Shown here in pieces: positions 12,024 to 23,215 of a DNA stretch of 64,000 bases. The stretch is from Chrysemys picta bellii (Eukaryota > Chordata > Testudines > Emydidae): contig NC_088796.1 of the NCBI RefSeq assembly GCF_011386835.1, forward strand, positions 84,465,468-84,529,467. Direction: 5' to 3'. Position 1 is the first letter of the stretch; each line of letters begins with the position of its first letter. The notes below the pieces were generated by a model, which did not search any database, was not told the origin of the DNA, and saw nothing but the letters and a program-made list of their open reading frames with translations. The translations under genes were made by a program, and so were the position numbers.

Positions 12024-12034
12024 GCGCAGGCGCA
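12024..12034 (-). promoter_or_regulatory. NRF-1-like motif
   Basis: GCGCAGGCGCA is the reverse complement of TGCGCCTGCGC, matching the palindromic NRF-1 consensus of CpG-island promoters. It pairs with the opposite-orientation copy at 12120-12130. Confidence 0.55.
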
Positions 12035-12119
12035 CTCAGTCTGCCTAACTGCGACAGGAGCGCAGGAAGCTCCCCTCCCCATCTCTCCATGCCCGCTTGC
12101 TGCCTGCGCTGGGCAGCAG

Positions 12120-12130
12120 TGCGCCTGCGC
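12120..12130 (+). promoter_or_regulatory. NRF-1-like motif
   Basis: TGCGCCTGCGC, an exact inverted copy of the site at 12024-12034 and 86 bases from its end. Two such sites near the right side of the island suggest that the core promoter for leftward transcription lies around 12.0-12.1 kb. Confidence 0.55.
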
Positions 12131-12420
12131 GGATTGAGCCTGCCTCATCCCCCGGTGGCTGCGGTCAGGACCCCCTCGATGCGCAGACCCCTCTGCCCGC
12201 TAGAGACAGGACCGCGGGGCGGGCCAGTGCTACGTCTCCCCACCACGCACCTACACCGGATTCTCCTCGGTGTTACCCGGCCCTGCCTGTCCCTAGCGGC
12301 CTTTCGAAGGAGGTGGCACGTGTCAGGCCTGATGCCCGCACCTTTGGTGGCAATGGGAACTTCGCCGCTGAGCCAACGCAGCAAGGATGCTAAAGCTTCC
12401 TCATGTATCCCATTGATTAA

Positions 12421-13348
12421 CGGGTGGTGATGCTAATTCTCTGCAGAACTGTATGAAACGTTGGGGGAAATCCGAAACGTCCACCAGTGTGTAGGGGCAC
12501 TCCACCTGTAGGGCTAGATCTTGTTCCTAACTGAAATCAAGGGCAGAATCTCTAGTAATTTCTGTGGAAATAAGCCAGAAACAATATATATATAATGGAA
12601 AAATCAGTTGCAGAATTAGAGAAATACAACCCTACTATAAAAAAGCAAGAATCCCCCCCCCCCCCTTCCCCTTCCTTAACAGGGCAATGTTTCAGCATCC
12701 CTGTTCATTCATCTCTAGAACACAGGGTGACTATTAAGATGTGTGCAAGGCTGGCTGCCTTTCAACCAAAATGAGCTGCCATGTAATGTTCACATCATAA
12801 GAGTAAAATTAATTCAGTGTTGTAAAATATTACTATTTCATTATACAAATACACTTGCTCCTTCTCAAGACCTATGAAAGCAACTGCTTCATTTCTGATT
12901 AAAGAACTTCTCTACACACATACTTTTGAAGTATATTGATGTTGGCCAGTTATTTCTAGTTCCCAAGTCTGTTTTCACTCCTTCATTCTAATGCAGCTAC
13001 ATATATCGCATTCCAATACAGTCACTGATGTAGTAATATCCCAAAAGTACTGGATGCAAGAAGCCAGGAATTATTATTGTGAATATCAAAATCTAAGTTT
13101 AAAACTTTTTCATATTCATTATTGCATTGAAATGATGAATTTTACATAGAAATTGCCCGACTGGGGAAATTGGGAGAGCAGAAATGTAAGTCTACTCCCA
13201 GCCAAAAATCTTTATTTTTATTTTGAATTTTATTTATTATGAAGGTTCTGAATACATTGACACTTAAAATAACAGCAGAATGTTTAAAAAGAAAATCTAA
13301 ATGCTAGAAGCTCAGGAAATTTGCAGGTAAGTTTTCCTTATATTTCTC
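12421..13348. other. Non-coding stretch beside the CpG island
   Basis: AT-rich sequence with a poly-C run at about 12653-12665. No gene or element boundary is visible. Confidence 0.4.
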
Positions 13349-13621
13349 AAAAAGAACAGGAGTACTTGTGGCACCTTAGAGACTAACAAATTTATTTGAG
13401 CATAAGCTTTCTTGGGCTACAGCCCACTTCATCGGATGCATAGAATGGAACATATAGTAAGGAGATATATATACAGATACAGAGAACATGAAAAGATGGG
13501 AGTTGTCCTACCAACTCTAAGAGGCTAATTAATTAAGAGAAAAAACTTTTGTAGTGATAATCAAGATAGTCCATTACAGACAGTTGTGGATACAGACTAA
13601 CCTGGCTGCTACTCTGAAACC
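13349..13621. mobile_element. Composite SINE: plus-strand body with minus-strand head
   Basis: 13349-13440 is the 3' part of a common turtle SINE in plus orientation (acaggagtacttgtggcacc ... cacttcatcggatgca). It lacks its expected head on the left. At 13587-13621 the head of the same SINE type appears reverse-complemented (gactaacctggctgctact). About 145 bases of non-SINE sequence separate them. The parts are therefore in inverted order, not a simple full-length insertion. Confidence 0.7.
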
Positions 13622-14639
13622 TTATCTTTCTGTTCATGTTCCACAAAGAGGTTGAAGACCACCAAATATGTCCTTTTCATGTCATTCTATTGAACCTTGT
13701 ATTAGGCTATTAAAGTCATATTCAGGGAATCAAAGTAGTACGGATCCCGGACTGCAAGAGTCAGCTAACAAGGGATCCTAGGTTTCAAACTCAGAGGTTG
13801 AGAACTGAATGAAGGGGTGTTGAACAGTCACATTGAGTTTGGTGTGTCTCTGCATGAGCACCTGAAGAGAAGCTCTTGGGACATGGAAGTGGTTTCTTCC
13901 CTGGAATCCCTGCAAAAGGTAGTTGTCTACATGCAGTTTGTTCCTACTACTGTCCAAAGAAACAGGGCTTGTGTAAATTTTTAATTGTGTAATAAATTAA
14001 CTATGAAATTTCTGACTCCACATCACCAATTTCAGCTCCAAGTGGGAAACTTCCCTGTGAGAGCCTTGAATTTTACCTATGACTCAGCCAGGAGGCAACA
14101 CCTCTTGTGGAAAGTGACATATAATCCAATGGATAGGACCATTGTTTTACATTTCACTCGGCTCATAGGGAAAAGTGTCGCCTATTGAATCATTAGCATC
14201 ACTTCCTGCAGCACTTCCGAGTTCCCTGAAAATCACTCCAAACATTAGTATGACCCGTCTATTTAATTTATGAGATCTGCACAAAGTAGACAGCAAAAGG
14301 CACGATAAAAGTTTTCAAGAGGACAAAATTCAAGAAAATTTATTATGACAGAAAAATTACTCAGCATAAACCAGTGTGAAAACATAATCCTCATACAGCC
14401 AGAAATGAAAACAAAGATTTTAGATGAAACTGTATATAAATAAGAACACATTATCACCTAATCATAGTTAATTTTCTCTTGCTAATTCATCCAAGGATAT
14501 AACATCAAGACCTTTTCACAGCCTTACAAATGCAAGCAATACATGGAGAACATCAGCTGATCAAACATACTCTTCTCTGCCAAACAACCATTGCTCTAAT
14601 AATGAAACTGGGTGAATTGGTGAGGCAGTAATCTGTGAA
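13622..14639. other. Non-coding stretch, no feature seen
   Basis: Short ORFs only. No repeat termini, exon or RNA gene is supportable. Confidence 0.35.
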
Positions 14640-15330
14640 CCAGCACTGTGATAGGATCTCAGGGGTACAACCTGGAATTGTGGGACCACTGTGCCCCCTT
14701 AATTCTCCAGCCTGGGCTGTCTCTCACAATGCTTTGCCAGTGACAAGCAGCAAACCCTTCCAGGCACTATCACTCAGCCACCAACATGCAGCGGCACACC
14801 CAGCTACATTGCATGAATGGTCTCCAAGCCACCCATGAACTATACGCAGGGAAACACCAGCAAGTCTCCCAAGCCCCCATCCTTCCACCGAGAAATATAC
14901 CGTCTATCACTGCTCAAGACCTTCTCTTGAACACTGCAAACTTATTAATTAGTTTGCCACTTCATCAAAGGAAAGTGGATATGTACCAGCCTTTGTAACC
15001 TTATCAGATTCCCCAAGTACTTCAGACAAACTTACTGGTAAGGATAAACCATTAAAATAAGTTTATTAACTACAGAAAGGTAGATTTTAAATGATTATAA
15101 ATGGTAGGCATAAAGATCGGAGATAGTAACCAAAGAAAATAAAAAGTAAGTACACAGTCTTAATCCTAAACCTTATTAGACTTACCAGTGTTTGGATCAT
15201 GCAGTTTTTCTCACTGCACTGGATGTTGCAGGCAGGTTACAGTCCTTAATGCACAGGCTGACTTTCCTTCTCAGCCTGGGACCAGTCTCCTCAGCTCAAG
15301 TCTTTGTCTTCCCACTGTTCTTGTTGCCTT
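14640..15330 (-). mobile_element. LTR-retroelement fragment, minus strand (tentative)
   Basis: The sequence resembles, from memory, a repeated turtle LTR-type element. Recognisable blocks are cctggaattgtgggaccact and taagtttattaact; the latter reads on the minus strand as AATAAA in an LTR-like setting (about 15056-15066). No terminal TG/CA pair or target duplication was found, so the ends are approximate. An unannotated repeat of another class is possible. Confidence 0.4.
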
Positions 15331-16019
15331 CAGCGTAGGTGAGGGAGGAGAAGTATTCTCATGATGCCACTGTCCCTTTTTTTAATATCCTCAGTCCTGG
15401 AAAGTACTGGTCCAGACATGTTCTGTTGGCCTTACTGAGTCACAGAGTTGAGCAAGCCCCATTGTGTGATGCTTGTGCAACTCTCCTACAAAATTATAAA
15501 TCTCTTGTTTACAACTTCCCTGATGATTAATGGTCATTTAACGCCCGCCTGGGTGTGGGTTGTTGGGATGGTGCCAAATTGGTGTGGCCAGGCTGAATGA
15601 ATGGTGAGAGCATAACTTGACATGACTTAAACATGGCTGAATGGCTGCAGAGGATCCTGGGAGCAGGTTCCTTTTAAGCAGAAGCAAATTTGATAAAGGA
15701 CTGGCAAAGACTGTGTGTACAATCAATGTTGTACCTATTAGTCAGCAAATATGGGCCCATACGAAAATAAATATCACGTGTATAAAGTTCCAGCATGGAG
15801 CACAGGTCGACCTGGTTATAGTGACCTTACAGCAGGAATGTCACACAGAGAGATAGAGTGAATGACCGATGAGTGAATAAACATGGGTGATCTTCGTTCA
15901 GTACCACTACCACCCAGCCCCTTCTAAAATACTAATCAGGTAAAAATTAGTAACCATACGTCCACTGGGCATGCTTTTAAGACATGTGTCTCCTTTGGGG
16001 AAAAATAGTATAAGAATCA
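15331..16019. other. Unassigned, possibly repeat-derived
   Basis: Continues from the LTR-like segment without a clear boundary. Short ORFs at 15339-15530 and 15641-15856 have no recognisable motifs. Confidence 0.3.
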
Positions 16020-16540
16020 AGCAAAGTAAATTACTGTGGTTGGGATTCCTTAATTAACTCTTGAAGAAGCAACATTGCTAGACAGAGTAGCCAAACCTCT
16101 GCTCTGTGGGCTCAAGTAGGACTGTGAAACAGAGGGCTCTCAAGGCAACGAGGGCCCTGCCTGGAGGAAATCTGAGACAGACCAGAGGGCTGAGAAGAAC
16201 AGACCAGGAGAAAAGAAGCCGTATATAAAATTGGTAACCATCTTCTCTGTTTGTCAAGCAGGAACTGCGTGAGGCTAGAGCAGGGCCTGTTTGTGTATGT
16301 TTGTGAAAGAGAGACTTGTTAAGAGGAATGTATAGCTCTTAATGTATAGCTCTTAATGTCTAACATAGGAGTTATGTGCTTAATATAACCCTTTACTGCT
16401 TGTGTAATTCCTTCTCAATAAACTGCTGTGTATTGAAGATAATTACTGTGGACCTTTTTCACTGATATGAAAGTAATCTGCTCCACCCGGAGCCAGTAAA
16501 GATCCATTTCAGGGGTAGTAGCACCTCCTATTGTCAACAT
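16020..16540 (+). mobile_element. LTR-like segment, plus strand (tentative)
   Basis: A TATA-like gtatataaaa at about 16219-16228 is followed about 190 bases later by AATAAA (in tctcaataaactg, about 16417) and then about 120 bases that end ...gtcaaca at 16540. This spacing fits the U3-R-U5 order of a retroviral LTR. A short direct duplication, tgtatagctcttaa, occurs twice at about 16329-16357. The left end and target duplication were not identified. Confidence 0.45.
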
Positions 16541-16801
16541 GGGTCATTCCCTTTGTTGTCACTGAAGAACTAGCAGTGGGCGACTCCCAAACTCACAGCA
16601 TATTTCAATAACAACCACACAACAACATCTGATAACTTCATACACACTAATGATATACATATTTTGACAGAACAATTGGTTTCAGCATATCATGACCTTT
16701 CATATGATATATTACAAGGCATGCTTTGTATGAAATATCACAACCATATTTGAACAATGAATATAGGGGTTACAGGATACTACTCTGAGGTAAGGAAATC
16801 A

Positions 16802-16886
16802 AAGGGGTAGCCGTGTTAGTCTGGATCTGTAAAAAGCGAGCAAGAGTCCTGTGGCACCTTATAGACTAACAGACATCACTTTGAGG
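16802..16886 (+). mobile_element. SINE 5' fragment
   Basis: ggggtagccgtgttagtctg at its start is the conserved head of the SINE also seen at 45966-46094. The match continues through 'cctgtggcacctt' and 'gactaacag' and then stops. Flanking tgaggtaagg and tgaggtatag may be a decayed target duplication. Confidence 0.75.
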
Positions 16887-17217
16887 TATAGGGTGTCACA
16901 GCCTCATTTTGCCTTATCTGAACTTTTGCAAGCTTGTGTTTGACAGAGATAGTATGGCAAAATGATTTAGTTGGTGTTGACACAGTAACACAAGTATCAA
17001 GGCACAAAAGAAGCTCTGTCACATCTCAGGGGAGTGAAGGAGAGCATGGACTAGGGGTCAAATTTACTGAAGTTTGAGGTTAGAACCCAAACTTAATATA
17101 ACTAATAACCTTTAACAAGTCATCTTCTAAACTAGGTTCGACGGGGACAGGTGAGCAAAGCCCACAGGTAAGTGGGGAACATGGAGACCTGGGAGAGGGT
17201 CGGAAACGAGAGGGAGT

Positions 17218-18576
17218 GTGGGCTATATTGGCAGAGAGAAAGGAGGGTCAGGACAAAACTGGGAGGAAAGATCAAACCAGTATCTTAGATGCCTATATAC
17301 AAATGCGAGAAGTATGGGGAATAAGCAGGAAGAACTGGAAGTGCTAATAAATAAATACAACTATGACATTGTTGGCATCACTGAAACTTGGTGGGATAAT
17401 ACACATGATTGGAATGTTGGTGTGGATGGGTACAGCTTGCTCAGGAAGGATAGACAGGGGAAAAAGGGAGGAGGTGTTGCCTTATATATTAAAAATGTAC
17501 ACACTTGGACTGAGGTAGAGATGGACATAGGAGACGGAAGTGTTGAGAGTCTCTGGGTTAGGCTAAAAGGGGTAAAAAACAAGGGAGATGTCATGCTAGG
17601 AGTCTACTACAGGCCACCTAACCAGGTGGAAGAGGTGGATGAGGCTTTTTTTAAGCAACTAACAAAATCATCCAAAGCCCAAGATTTGGTGGTGATGGGG
17701 GACTTCAACTATCCGGATATATGTTGGGAAAATAACACAGCGGGGCACAGACTATCCAACAAATTCTTGGACTGCATTGCAGACAACTTTTTATTTCAGA
17801 AGGTTGAAAAAGCTACTAGGGGGGAAGCTGTTCTAGACTTGATTTTAACAAATAGGGAGGAACTTGTTGAGAATTTGAAAGTAGAAGGCAGCCTGGGTGA
17901 AAGTGATCATCAAATCATAGAGTTTGCAATTCTAAGGAAGGGTAGAAGGGAGAACAGCAAAATAGAGACAATGGATTTCAGGAAGGCAGATTTTGGGAAG
18001 CTCAGAGAGCTGATAGGTAAGGTCCCATGGGAATCAAGACTGAGGGGAAAAACAACTGAGGAGAGTTGGCAGTTTTTCAAAGGGACACTATTAAGGGCCC
18101 AAAAGCAAGCTATTCCGCTGGTTAGGAAAGATTGAAAATGTGGCAAAAGACCACCTTGGCTTAACCACGAGATCTTGCATGATCTAAAAAATAAAAAGGA
18201 GTCATATAAAAAATGGAAACTAGGACAGATTACAAAGGATGAATATAGGCAAACAACACAGGAATGCAGGGGCAAGACTAGAAAGGCAAAGGCACAAAAT
18301 GAGCTCAAACTAGCTACAGGAATAAAGGGAAACAAGAAGACTTTTTATCAATACATTAGAAGCAAGAGGAAGACCAAAGACAGGGTAGGCCCACTGCTTA
18401 GTGAAGAGGGAGAAACAGTATCAGGAAACTTGGAAATGGCAGAGATGCTTAATGACTTCTTTGTTTCGGTCTTCACTGAGAAGTCTGAAGGAATGGCTAA
18501 CATAGTGAATACTAATGGGAAGTGGGTAGGTTTAGCAGAAAAATTAAAAAAGAAGAACAAGTTAAAAATCACTTAG
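17218..18576 (+). pseudogene. CR1 ORF2, endonuclease domain and linker
   Basis: Encodes the APE-type endonuclease that nicks target DNA for target-primed reverse transcription. Numbered from the first ATG in frame, the expected catalytic positions are present: N29 (TNARS), E56 (TETWW), Y131 (YRPP), D162/N164 (GDFNYPD) and D230/H231 (SDHQ). The domain is thus essentially complete. A TGA at 18133-18135 interrupts it just before the basic linker, which continues in the same frame to 18576. The next segment is in another frame. The true reading frame begins upstream of 17218 in the full-length element, so this ATG is only a convenient start. Confidence 0.9.
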
Positions 18577-19965
18577 AAAAGTTAGATGCCTGCAAGTCAC
18601 CAGGGCCTGATGAAATGCATCCTAGAATACTCAAGGAGCTAATAGAGGAGGTATCCCTAAAAAGGGAAATAAAAACAACGCAGGAAACTACAGACCAGTT
18701 AGTTTAACTTCTGTGCCAGGGAAGATAATGGAGCAAGTAATTAAGGAAATCATCTGCAAACACTTGGAAGATGGTAAGGTGATAGGGAACAGCCAGCATG
18801 GATTTGTGAAGAACAAATCATGTCAAACCAATCTGATAGCTTTCTTTGATAGGATAATGAGCCTTGTGAATAAGGGTGAAGCTGTGGATGTGGTATACCT
18901 AGACTTTAGTAAGGTATTTGATACTGTCTGGCATGATATTCTTATTGATAAACTAGGCAAATACAATTTAGATGGGGCTACTATAAGGTGGGTGCATAAC
19001 TGGCTGGATAACCGTACTCAGAGAGTTGTTATTAATGGTTCCCAGTCCTGCTGGAAAGGCATAACGAGTGGGGTACCGCAGGGGTCTGTTTTGGGACCGG
19101 CTCTGTTCAATATCTTCATCAACGACTTAGATATTGGCATAGAAAGTACGCTTATTAAGTTTGCGGATGATACCAAACTGGGAGGGATTGCAACTGCTTT
19201 GGAGGACAGGGTCATAATTCAAAATGATCTGGACAAATTGGAGAAATGGTCTGAGTTAAACAGGATGAAGTTTAACAAAGACAAATGCAAAGTGCTCCAC
19301 TTAGGAAGAAAAAATCAGTTTCACACATACAGAATGGGAAGAGACTGTCTAGGAAGGAGTACGGCAGAAAGGGATCTAGGGGTTATAGTGGACCACAAGC
19401 TAAATATGAGTCAACAGTGTGATGCTGTTGCAAAAAAAGCAAACATGATTCTGGGATGTATTAACAGGTGTGTTGTGAGCAAGACACAAGAAGTCATTCT
19501 TCCACTCTACTCTGCTCTGGTTAGGCCTCAGCTGGAGTATTGTGTGGAGTAATCTGGGCACCGCATTTTAAAAAAGATGTGGAGAAATTGGAAAGGGTCC
19601 AGAGAAGAGCAACAAGAATGATTAAAGGTCTTGAGAACATGACCTATGAAGGAAGGCTGAAAGAATTGGGTTTGTTTAGTTTGGAAAAGAGAAGACTGAG
19701 AGGGGACATGATAGCAGTTTTCAGGTATTTAAAAGGGTGTCATAAGGAGGAGGGAGAAAACTTGTTCACCTTAGCCTCTAAGGATAGAACAAGAAGCAAT
19801 GGGTTTAAACTGCAGCAAGGGAGGTCTAGGTTGGACATTAGGAAAAAGTTCCTAACTATCAGGGTGGTTAAACACTGGAATAAATTGCCTAGGGAGGTTG
19901 TGGAATCTCCATCTCTGGAGATATTTAAGAGTAGGTTAGATAAATGTCTATCAGGGATGGTCTAG
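18522..19965 (+). pseudogene. CR1 ORF2, reverse transcriptase and C-terminal domain
   Basis: The RT begins in frame 3 ([10 protein letters not shown]), then jumps to frame 2 near 18660 across an apparent deletion of roughly 100-200 bases, judged by comparison with the usual CR1 RT. From 18713 to 19552 the fingers and palm are open. Motif A is VYLDFSK (D64 of that frame), the VPQGSVLGP motif is at 121-129, and the catalytic FADD is at 150-153. A one-base frameshift near 19540 moves the remaining C-terminal domain ([18 protein letters not shown] and on) to frame 1, which ends at 19965. The RT core residues are intact, but the polypeptide cannot be made as one chain. Confidence 0.92.
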
Positions 19966-20479
19966 ACAGTATTTGGTCCTGCCATGTGGGCAGGGGACTG
20001 GACTCGATGACCTCTCGAGGTCCCTTCCAGTCCTAGAATTTATGAATCTATGAATCATTAGCCAGACAAATATATATCCAAGTCCCTTTTAGTGTTTGAG
20101 GTACATACAGGGTTTAGATAGGAGAGGAAGGTTGAAGTCTTCCAGAAGCTCCACATATAAGTCTTGAAGGATAAAACTAAGGGTAAATCATGTGAAAAAT
20201 GGACTACCTGACAGTGGGAATGCCCCACCTTGCTGATTTTAGAGGAACCTTACTCCATGCAAAACAAAAATTTAGCACATCCTCTTGGGATGAATTGGAT
20301 AATAGCACCACCAAAGTATACTATGATGGAAAGAATTGTGTTTGTATTATTGGATTGGAAAAAATTGAGTGGTAGGAAAAGTATACTCAAAGGCCACCTG
20401 TACAACAATTATGTGCAATGCAATATTTCAAACCCCCACCATGACTTACTATTTTCTGGTTCATGAAGATAGGGATGTT

Positions 20480-20873
20480 AACTAGTAGATGCCAATAATG
20501 CCCTGAGTTTTAATTTTTCTTTGGGGGTTAATTGGACCAACTCATACCAATGGCTAGCAGGGAATAAGCAAATGAGTCAATTAATTGCAGCAACCCAGAC
20601 AAAAGTACTAACATGAAGTCTAGCTATTTTGCACAAAGGAACTGAAATTCTAAAAGTATCCAACAAGTAGCTCAACAAATGATGGTGCACCATTGGTATG
20701 ACATTTTTAGAGGCTGGTCCCCCTCATGGACATCAGTTTTAAATATTATGATTCATCCCATAATTGTTTTCTTTGTACTAACTGGAATAATGTTTGTCAT
20801 AATGTGTTTTAGGTGCTGTTGGATTAAGAGAACGTACCTCAAATTAAAAGCACAAGCCCAAATTGCTTCGTAA
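20480..20873 (+). pseudogene. Endogenous retroviral env, transmembrane-subunit remnant
   Basis: The last 64 codons (from 20679) encode a pre-membrane aromatic segment (WYDIF, then WSPSW), about 20 hydrophobic residues forming one membrane span, a cysteine pair (CFRCC) and a short basic cytoplasmic tail. This is the usual C-terminal layout of a retroviral transmembrane subunit. Upstream, from about 20480, faint env ectodomain-like sequence carries stop codons and is not translatable. It is a decayed viral fossil, unlikely to make a functional envelope protein. The virus genus cannot be assigned from this fragment. Confidence 0.65.
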
Positions 20874-20944
20874 TACGTTGCCTTAAAGCAATTACACAAG
20901 ACGTGACCCATTTAATATATTGATATTAAAGGGTCAAAGTGGGG

Positions 20945-21820
20945 ACAACGTAGGCCAAAAGCCTAATGGGAAGAAATTGTTTCAAGTAAAATTGTACTCC
21001 ATTTTGTTTATTTTGCCTTATACTCCATTTTGCTAGCTTTTTGTTTATTTTTCTTACTGAGTTTATTTTTTGCTGATTGTGTTAACATTTGTTCTTAGAA
21101 GGATAGAAGTTTTATCTCTGCAATTGCTTTATTTACTGTTTGGTGTGAGTGAAGAATGTATGGTAATTAACTGAGAAAGGACAACCGGGCTGGATGGTCA
21201 AGAAGGGAGTGGAGGAGCCAAGAGGCACCAATTTTATTATCAATCACCCTGATGGCAGATTGACAACACTAAAGCAAAGGCATACACCCCAAGGACGAGA
21301 TAAGGAGTTGAGCCAAAAGGATGAGATAAGAAACAGCTGCGGATCCTCCCGGTAACAACTCAAAATAATGCTAATTAAGAGCAACCTTGAATACCTCATG
21401 ATTGACAGCTCTGGTGTGACACAGCAAGGTCCATAGACTTATATGGGAACTTATCACTATAAAGAAGGGTGTATTGCCATGGGACTTTGGATTCGTTCTG
21501 CATCGGAGCTTCGAACAGAGGCCCAGCTCCCCTCCCTCATGTGCAGTTTCAGCTGGCCACTGGAACTGACTGAACAACAGTAAGGACTGGTAACTATAAA
21601 ATCCATCTGCAGAACCTTTGGGGGTGTGTGTGTGTGTAATTATAAAATCCAGCTGCAGAACCTTTTGGGGTGGGTGTGTGAGAGAGAGAAAGAGAGAGAA
21701 TGGAAGCATATGCTGATTTTAATGCTTAAATTGTACTTTCAATAAATGTGGTGTATTGCCTTATTCCTTTTAGAAAGATTCTGTGTGCTTCTTATAAGCA
21801 TAACAAAACAGAGTCTGACA
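20945..21820 (+). repeat. ERV long terminal repeat (3' LTR of the remnant)
   Basis: Lies directly after the purine-rich tract. It contains a TATA-like box and a poly(A) signal about 280 bases apart, GT/GA microsatellite tracts at 21625-21700, and ends near ...ctgaca. The next bases start TGGTGCCC, the form of a primer-binding site. Confidence 0.6.
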
Positions 21821-22132
21821 TGGTGCCCATTTGCACTACGAAACAGGTGTCTACTACCAACGTGGATATTTCATGGCCTGGTTACAGCATAGTTAAGATA
21901 TGTCATGGGGATAGAGCATAACTGTGCTATACCAGGGTTCCCTGATTCAGTTGTTTTTGGTGGTATATACAGACTCATTAAGTGGCACTGTGGCAGGCTT
22001 CAGAAATAATACCTCAGTGATATGAATGGAGCCAGTTGATATTTCTCTAGTATTTTAGGATATCAGTCTGCAAAGTCACAGAAGTGACTTTCACATTCAG
22101 AAGATTTTCACAGCCAAAAGGGCCTTGGCCCA

Positions 22133-22210
22133 GTCCACAAAAGTATTTAAGCTCCTAACTTCCATTGAAATTAATAGAAGTTAGGAACCTAAATACTTTT
22201 GCAGATCTGG
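22133..22210. repeat. Palindromic ancient MITE core
   Basis: The arms around caaaagtatttaagctccta and its mirrored form (gaacctaaatacttttg) pair across a short centre. Ancient non-autonomous DNA elements of this palindromic kind recur in this window. The rest of 21821-22296 shows no gene. Confidence 0.6.
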
Positions 22211-22690
22211 GGCTTTATTTTTTAAATGAGAGCATACATTCTGCAGAAGCAAGTGAATAAGGCCAAACTTTCAAAGGAAAATGCCCTATTTCCTGTTAGG
22301 GTTGCCAATCCTCCTGGTTTGGCTGGGAGCTCCTGGAATCGGAATTGATCTGCTGCAGGCTACTGAAGCCAATCTGGGAGATTTTAGGCTGCTTAAAGTC
22401 TGGTGGCGCAGTGAGGCTAAGGCAGGCTCCCTACCTGCCCTGGCTCCACACTGCTCCGGGAAGCAGACAGTATGTCTGACAGCGGCTCCTAGGCTCGGGT
22501 TGGCCAAGGGGTCTCTACATGCTGCCCTCGCCCCAAGAACTGACTCTGCAGCTCCCATTGGCCAGGAACAGGGAACCTCGGCCAATGGGAGCTGTGGGGG
22601 CGATGCCTGCAAGCAGGAGCAGCTCGCAGAGCCGCCTGGCCACGCCTGAGCCTAGGAGCCGCTGCCGGACATGCCGCCGCTTCCGGGAGC

Positions 22691-22999
22691 CATAGGCGCC
22701 AATTTCGTGGGTGCTCTGGGGCTGGCACACCCATGGGGAAAAATTAGTGGATGCTCTGCACCCACCGGCAGCCAAGTTCCCCACCCCAGCCCCGCACCTC
22801 ACCTCCTCCTCCCCTGAGTGTGCCCCGTCCCCGCTCCTCCCAGCACTTGCTACCGCCAAACAGCTATAGCAAGCTCTGGGAAGGAGGAGTGGGAACGCGG
22901 CGCGCTCAGGGGAGGGGGCAGGGCAGGGGTGGAGTCAGGGCGGGGAGGGGGCAGAGGGGGTCGAGCACCCACCAACGCCATTAGAAGTTGGAGTCTATG
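22691..22999. mobile_element. Nested hAT-like MITE with CATAGGCGCCAA ends
   Basis: Starts cataggcgccaatttc and ends gaagttggagtctatg. It is flanked by a perfect 8-bp duplication ccgggagc (22683-22690 and 23000-23007). Removing it rejoins the outer element. A fragment of the same family lies at 46259-46365. No coding capacity. Confidence 0.88.
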
Positions 23000-23029
23000 C
23001 CGGGAGCCACCCGAGGTAAGCACCGCCTG

Positions 23030-23215
23030 GCTGGAGCCTGCACCCCACATCCCCTCCCATACCCCAAACCCCATCCCAGCCCCTTCCCACACCCAAAATC
23101 CTCCCAGAGCCCGCACCCCAAACCTCCTCCCACACCCAACCCCCTGCCTTAGACCCCTCCCGCACCCAACTTCCTCCCAGAGCCTGCACCCCACACCCAC
23201 TCCCGCACCTGGGCA
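23030..23215. repeat. C-rich minisatellite
   Basis: Degenerate repeats of the theme 'cccagagcctgcaccccaaa / cctcccacaccc'. The complementary theme occurs on the other strand of the hAT element at 43400-43660, so the two may share an origin. Confidence 0.6.

Larger units (their letters stand above)
10560..12420 (-). promoter_or_regulatory. CpG island, probable promoter
   Basis: GC content and CpG frequency rise abruptly over about 1.8 kb against AT-rich surroundings, the mark of a vertebrate CpG-island promoter. Three strong splice donors read on the minus strand: AAGG|GTAAGG (exon end 10711), CAG|GTGAGA (exon end 11715) and AAG|GTGAGG (exon end 11948). I found no donor of similar quality on the plus strand. 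This suggests transcription mainly leftward, with alternative first exons. A bidirectional promoter is still possible. Long ORFs on both strands here (up to 303 codons) are high-GC artefacts. Confidence 0.7.
17138..20057 (+). mobile_element. CR1 LINE, long but 5'-truncated and broken
   Basis: About 2.9 kb of CR1 non-LTR retrotransposon. It carries the end of the ORF1-ORF2 interval, a full endonuclease domain, reverse transcriptase, a C-terminal domain and the characteristic 3' end. That 3' end has gacctctcgaggtccct followed by the short tandem tail tatgaatctatgaat at about 20041-20055. ORF1 is missing. Coding is interrupted by a stop, several frameshifts and an internal deletion, so the copy is not autonomous. 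CR1 is the dominant LINE of turtles, crocodilians and birds. Confidence 0.95.
20090..21820 (+). mobile_element. Endogenous retrovirus 3' remnant (env end plus LTR)
   Basis: An env transmembrane remnant (to 20873) is followed by a purine tract (aaagtgggg, about 20936-20944) and an LTR-like segment from about 20945. The LTR has a TATA-like actataaag near 21457 and AATAAA near 21740, and ends about 21820 at ...tctgaca. The order env, polypurine tract, LTR is that of a retroviral 3' end. gag and pol are absent. The left limit is uncertain because the sequence runs directly on from the CR1 tail. Confidence 0.7.

Noticed and set aside
20679..20873. Intact env gene
   Set aside because: Only the membrane-proximal end is open; upstream sequence has stops and no surface-subunit frame, so it is a fossil.
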